Part shown: in pieces, positions 60,445 to 64,000 of the stretch
Layout: the number at the start of each line of letters is the position of its first letter
Numbering within the stretch: the stretch's first letter is position 1
NCBI RefSeq assembly: GCF_003970915.1
Contig: NZ_RXOF01000010.1
Location: 62,001 to 126,000, forward strand
DNA length: 64,000 nt
Direction: 5' to 3'
Origin: Hymenobacter gummosus
GTDB lineage: Bacteria; Bacteroidota; Bacteroidia; Cytophagales; Hymenobacteraceae
Notes under the pieces: generated by a model
Seen by the model: only the letters and a program-made list of their open reading frames with translations
What the model was told of the DNA's origin: nothing
Database searches by the model: none
Program-made: the position numbers and the translations under genes

Positions 60445-61170
60445 ATGCCAAACTTTCCGGCAAAAAAAATAGCCATTCTCTGCCTGCTGGCGGGCTTTTT
60501 TATACAAGCCGTTCTGGCTCAACCTACTTCCCTCACCGCCCGACGCGCTGATTCGCTGTTTACGGTAGGCAAGCCTGCGGAGGCCTACCAGCAGTACCGA
60601 CAGCAGTTGCGGCAGCGCGTGGTCAGTGAGCAGGCCTTGCTGCGCATGGCCGCCGTGCAGGAAAGCCACGACCAGTACCCGGCAGCCCTGTACTACCTGA
60701 ACCTCTACCAGCACTACTACCCCAATGCGGCGGTGTGGCGCAAAACGGTGGAGCTGGCGGCGACGCACCGCCTCACCGGTTACCCCGACACCTGGCGGCA
60801 GCAGCTGGCCCTTACGTTTCGACGCTATTACCCTTCCCTGCTGCAGGTGCTGCTGGCCGTGGGAGTGGCGGCGGGTACCTTGCTGATGCTGCGGCGCCGC
60901 GGCGCGGCCCGGGGCTGGTGGCTGGTGTACGGCATTTACCTGGTGCTGGTGGGGGCGGTGCTGAACGTGCTGGAGCCCGCCACCGTGGGACTGGTGTGCC
61001 GCCCCCGGGCCGCGCTCATGGCCGCTCCCAGCGCCGCGGCGGGCTGGCTGACCACCGCCGCGGCCGGCGACCGGCTCCTGGTGCAGGGCCGGCAGGATAT
61101 CTGGTTTCGGGTGCTGTGGCGCGGGCGCACGGCCTACATCCGCCAGCACGATCTGCTGCTGGTGGAGTAG
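60445..61170 (+). CDS. membrane protein with TPR-like N-terminal half and SH3-like end
   Basis: 241 residues from the ATG at 60445. A leader (LCLLAGFFIQAVLA) is followed by about 100 residues of helical repeats (ADSLFTVGKPAEAYQQYRQQ; PAALYYLNLYQHYYPNAAVW), two transmembrane segments (LLQVLLAVGVAAGTLLML; WWLVYGIYLVLVGAVLNVL), and a C-terminal part with an SH3-like look (AAGDRLLVQGRQDIWFRVLW and TAYIRQHDLLLVE). This architecture resembles the BatE-type aerotolerance proteins, but the match is not strong. Its 3' end is 3 bp from the convergent SDR gene. Confidence 0.65.
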   Translation: MPNFPAKKIAILCLLAGFFIQAVLAQPTSLTARRADSLFTVGKPAEAYQQYRQQLRQRVVSEQALLRMAAVQESHDQYPAALYYLNLYQHYYPNAAVWRKTVELAATHRLTGYPDTWRQQLALTFRRYYPSLLQVLLAVGVAAGTLLMLRRRGAARGWWLVYGIYLVLVGAVLNVLEPATVGLVCRPRAALMAAPSAAAGWLTTAAAGDRLLVQGRQDIWFRVLWRGRTAYIRQHDLLLVE

Positions 61171-61173
61171 CCG

Positions 61174-61983
61174 CTAGCGCACCGGCGAGTCTTTCTCCTT
61201 CTTGAACTCGTTGAGCACCAGCCGGTCCATAATGCCGGCGGGTAGCCACTTGTTCAGGAATACCGTCAGCTTGCCCTTGCCCGTCAGTACCAAGGTGGGG
61301 CGGCGCTGCTGCACGGCGTGCAGGATGTGGCGGGCTACTTCCGCGCTGCTCATCATGCTGCTCTCGTCGCGCGGCGACTCGCCCTGCTGCGAGCCGTCGG
61401 CGGCCAGGGCGGTGTTGCGGATGTTGGAGGCGGTGAAGCCCGGGCAGGCCGTGAGCACGTGCACGCCCTGGGGCTGCAGTTCGGTGCGCAGCGTTTCGAG
61501 GAAGCCGTTCATGGCAAACTTCGAGGCCGAGTAGCCCGTGCGCCCGGGCAGGCCCCGGTAGCCGGCAATGCTGGAAATGCCCACGATGCTACCCCGGGCG
61601 GCCGTCACGTGGGGCAGGGCGTACTTAGTCATGTACACCGTGCCGAAGAAGTTGGTCTGCATCAGGCGGCGCATCACGTCCAGGGAGGCCTCGGCAAAGA
61701 GGGCGCGCATGGAAATGCCGGCGTTGTTGATGAGCACGTCGAGGCGGCCGAAGGCCTGCACGGTTTCCTCCACGGCCCGGCGGCAGTCGGCTTCCTCGCC
61801 CACGTCGGCGCGGATGGCCTGGGCCTCGATGCCGCGGGCTTTCAGATCGGCCAGGGTGGCCTGCAGGCGGGCCTCGTCGCGGCCGGTAATGGCGACGCGG
61901 GCCCCGGCCTGCCCGAACACCTGGGCGCAGGCCTGGCCGATGCCCGAGGTGCCCCCGGTAATAAGCACTACTTGTTGCTGCAT
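61174..61983 (-). CDS. short-chain dehydrogenase/reductase
   Basis: 269 residues with classical SDR motifs: cofactor site VVLITGGTSGIGQACA at the N-terminus, INNAG around residue 87, active-site Ser in VGISSIAGYRG and Tyr/Lys in TGYSASKFAMNGF. The C-terminal LTGKGKLTVFLNKWLPAGIM resembles SDRs of the DltE/oxidoreductase type found in lipid or general metabolism. Start is the ATG at 61981-61983. No cooperating gene is adjacent, and its substrate cannot be told. It is not part of the arabinan locus in any visible way. Confidence 0.8.
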   Translation of the reverse strand: MQQQVVLITGGTSGIGQACAQVFGQAGARVAITGRDEARLQATLADLKARGIEAQAIRADVGEEADCRRAVEETVQAFGRLDVLINNAGISMRALFAEASLDVMRRLMQTNFFGTVYMTKYALPHVTAARGSIVGISSIAGYRGLPGRTGYSASKFAMNGFLETLRTELQPQGVHVLTACPGFTASNIRNTALAADGSQQGESPRDESSMMSSAEVARHILHAVQQRRPTLVLTGKGKLTVFLNKWLPAGIMDRLVLNEFKKEKDSPVR

Positions 61984-62191
61984 GCGAAGTAAAAATCAGC
62001 CGGCCCGCACCGGGGCCGGGCGGCAAAGCTACTGGCTTTTTGGGCAGGGTTTTTGGGGCGTAGCGCATTGGTCGATAAATAGCGGGAAACCGTCGATACA
62101 GCGCAGCAAAAGTTGTACTGTCGCTACATAAGCCTTGGATTTAGTCGCTACATTTAAGGCGGTGAAATCCCCCACCCTTACGGGCTACTCT

Positions 62192-64000
62192 ATGCGGAAA
62201 TCTATACGCTTGCGGCGCTTCGCGCCCCTTTTTCTGGCCGTGGCAGGCTGGCTGACGGCCCCCGCCGCCCAGGCCCAGTGCCCGGCCGCCACCAGCGCCT
62301 GCACCCCGGGCTCGGCCCCGTCCTCGTCGTTTCCCTTCGGCATGGGCATTCTGAACGTGACGCTGGGCACCATCAACAACACGACCAGCGGCGTGCAGGA
62401 CGGCTACCGGGACTACTCCTGCACCATCGGCACCTCGCTCACCATTGGGCAGGACTACCCGCTGACGGTGCGCACCAACGCCTCGGCCGACGAGAACGTG
62501 CGCGTGTGGATTGACTTCAACAACGACGGGCAGTTCAGCAACACCCCGCAGAGCAGCGGCGGCGAGCTGGTGTTCAGCAGCGTGGGCCGCGGCGCCCAGA
62601 CGGGCACCGTGCGCATCGCGGCCGGGGCCACCACCGGGGTGGCCCTGCGCATGCGCGTGGCGGCCGATTACGCCAACATCACGGCCCTGCCCACGCCCTG
62701 CTCCACTCCGCAGTACTCGCAGACGGAGGACTACCGCGTAACGCTGACTTCGACCACCACGGCCCCTACGGCGGGCTTCACCGCCGACCAGACCACCACC
62801 TGCTCGGGCTGCGTGCAGTTTACCGACCAGAGCCAGAGCGGGCCCACCAGCTGGCTGTGGGACTTCGGCGACGGGCAAACCGCCACCACCCAGAACCCGC
62901 GGCACTGCTACACCACGCCCGGCACGTTTACCGTCCGGCTGACGGCCACTAACTCGGTGGGTTCCAACGTGGCCACGCGCACCAACTACATTACCTACAA
63001 CAACCAGGTGCCGCGCGCGGCCAGCTGCACGCCCGCTACCACGGCCTATTGCTGCGGCTACGGCATCACGCAGCTGCAGCTGGGCACGCTCACCAACAAC
63101 TCCACCGACGGGGTGGGCGGCTACCAGGACTTCACCTGCACCGGCCGCGTCTCGCTGATCGAGGGCAACCGCTACACCCTCTCGCTGCTGACGGGCACCA
63201 ACCCCCAGGACACGCGCGTGTGGCTGGATTTGAACAACGACGGGCAGTTCACGAGCAACGAGATGCTGCTGGAAATGCTCAACCGCACCTCGCCGGTGTC
63301 GGGCACCCTCACCATTCCGGGCGGGGCCGTGCGCAACACGCCGCTGCGCCTGCGCGTCATTTCCGACTTCGTGGGCTCGGGCTTCACCACGTGCTCGGGC
63401 ATTCAGTTCGGGCAGGCCGAGGACTACAACGTGACGATTCAGCCGAACACGCTGCCGCCGGCCCCCGACTTCAGCTCCGACTACTCTTCTACCTGCTCCA
63501 ACCCGGTGCAGTTTACCGACCTGAGCCAGAACGCCCCGACCAGCTGGCTGTGGAACTTCGGCGACGGGCAGACCTCTACCCAGCGCAACCCCACCCACAC
63601 CTACACTGCCTCGGGCGTGTACGACGTGACGCTGACGGCCACCAACGCCAACGGTAGCCAGGTGGCTACCAAGCGCACCTACATTGCCCTGACGGTGCCC
63701 TGCGTGAGCTACTGCGCCTCCACCGGCACCAATACCAATGCCTGGATTACCAGCGTGCAGGTCAGCGGCGGCTCCCTGACTTCGCCCTTCGTGAGCAACA
63801 CGGCGGCCGACGCCAACGGCTACGGCAACTACACCCGCCGCGTGCTGGAGCTGCGCACCGGCAGCACCTACTCGCTGAGTGTGGCCATCAACAACTCGTT
63901 TAACCGCTCGACGACGGTCTGGATTGACTACAACCGCAACGGCACGTTCGACGCCAGCGAGCAGGTGGTCAACGGCACCACCGCTACCACGCTCAGCGCC
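62192..64000 (+). CDS. GEVED/PKD-repeat secreted surface protein (partial, runs off window)
   Basis: The frame opens at the ATG at 62192 with leader MRKSIRLRRFAPLFLAVAGW (ending AAQAQ) and stays open for 603 codons to the window edge. Alternating domains are visible: GEVED-type domain (RVWIDFNNDGQF to QTEDYRVTL), PKD domain (FTADQTTTCSGCVQF, SWLWDFGDGQT), a second GEVED (RVWLDLNNDGQF to QAEDYNVTI), a second PKD (SWLWNFGDGQTST) and the start of a third GEVED (VWIDYNRNGTFDASE). Such proteins are large, often with T9SS tails, and act as surface adhesins, proteases or hydrolases; the missing C-terminus would decide. No catalytic domain is present in the visible part. Confidence 0.85.
   Translation, partial: MRKSIRLRRFAPLFLAVAGWLTAPAAQAQCPAATSACTPGSAPSSSFPFGMGILNVTLGTINNTTSGVQDGYRDYSCTIGTSLTIGQDYPLTVRTNASADENVRVWIDFNNDGQFSNTPQSSGGELVFSSVGRGAQTGTVRIAAGATTGVALRMRVAADYANITALPTPCSTPQYSQTEDYRVTLTSTTTAPTAGFTADQTTTCSGCVQFTDQSQSGPTSWLWDFGDGQTATTQNPRHCYTTPGTFTVRLTATNSVGSNVATRTNYITYNNQVPRAASCTPATTAYCCGYGITQLQLGTLTNNSTDGVGGYQDFTCTGRVSLIEGNRYTLSLLTGTNPQDTRVWLDLNNDGQFTSNEMLLEMLNRTSPVSGTLTIPGGAVRNTPLRLRVISDFVGSGFTTCSGIQFGQAEDYNVTIQPNTLPPAPDFSSDYSSTCSNPVQFTDLSQNAPTSWLWNFGDGQTSTQRNPTHTYTASGVYDVTLTATNANGSQVATKRTYIALTVPCVSYCASTGTNTNAWITSVQVSGGSLTSPFVSNTAADANGYGNYTRRVLELRTGSTYSLSVAINNSFNRSTTVWIDYNRNGTFDASEQVVNGTTATTLSA

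Noticed and set aside
62100-62160. Bacteroidota -33/-7 promoter before the GEVED/PKD gene
   Set aside because: A TACATTTA box and a repeated GTCGCTACAT are present, but no -33 box lies at the right distance; not strong enough to list as a feature.
1-64000. CRISPR array, rRNA or insertion-sequence transposase
   Set aside because: No regularly spaced direct repeats, no rRNA sequence and no intact transposase were seen; the only mobile-element coding trace is the decayed integrase at 27961-28393.

Overview
The window looks like a chromosome segment of a GC-rich Bacteroidota, most likely Hymenobacter or a close relative in the Cytophagales. The support is a SusC/SusD pair, several proteins with type IX secretion (T9SS) C-terminal sorting domains, many secreted or lipoprotein glycoside hydrolases, and generally weak Shine-Dalgarno sequences. 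Genus-level placement is inference.

Layout. (1) 53-8026 is a pectin and uronate block: GH105 unsaturated rhamnogalacturonyl hydrolase, PL22 oligogalacturonate lyase and a polysaccharide deacetylase (minus strand), then a small secreted protein, an SDR-type mannonate oxidoreductase and mannonate dehydratase UxuA (plus strand), then a GH2 gene that has lost its catalytic middle. (2) 8338-12867 is a 1509-residue NHL/IPT surface protein with a T9SS tail. (3) 13399-27640 is a long plus-strand run of hemicellulases: GH10 xylanase, GH127 beta-L-arabinofuranosidase, GH43, GH97, GH43, GH67 alpha-glucuronidase, a truncated GH43, an intact GH43 and a frameshifted GH43-CBM6. (4) 27641-28800 holds a dead tyrosine integrase and an orphan T9SS tail. 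(5) 28801-36417 holds SusC, SusD, a GH43 lipoprotein and a GH43 endo-arabinanase with ricin-like and T9SS domains. (6) 36693-45955 holds a lipoprotein aldose 1-epimerase, araB-araD-araA, a sodium/sugar symporter and a second T9SS arabinanase. (7) 46180-48051 is a GH27 enzyme. (8) 48533-51766 (minus) is transketolase and transaldolase. (9) 52085-56222 (minus) is GH51-GH43-GH43, divergent from a LacI-family regulator (56582) that is followed by another GH43. (10) 59429-64000 is the flank: decayed coding DNA, tRNA-Lys, a membrane protein, an SDR enzyme and the start of a large GEVED/PKD surface protein.

How it works together (inference from families). Surface and periplasmic enzymes cut arabinan and glucuronoarabinoxylan. 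SusCD imports oligosaccharides. GH51, GH43, GH127, GH27 and GH97 release arabinose and other monosaccharides, the lipoprotein epimerase interconverts anomers, the symporter imports the sugar, AraA/B/D convert it to xylulose 5-phosphate, and transketolase/transaldolase pass it to glycolysis. GH67, GH105 and PL22 supply uronates, part of which UxuB/UxuA handle.

The strongest observation is a shared operator. The 14-mer CACAAACGATTGTG occurs upstream of SusC (two copies in opposite orientations), the epimerase-ara block, transketolase and GH51. A variant lies just before the lacI start, and a perfect palindromic version lies inside the signal-peptide codons of the GH43 at 17070. This suggests one LacI-type regulator controls the whole arabinan/pentose locus, including the pentose phosphate genes. 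Three enzyme genes are damaged, and at least three families of dispersed palindromic repeats fill the gaps between genes.
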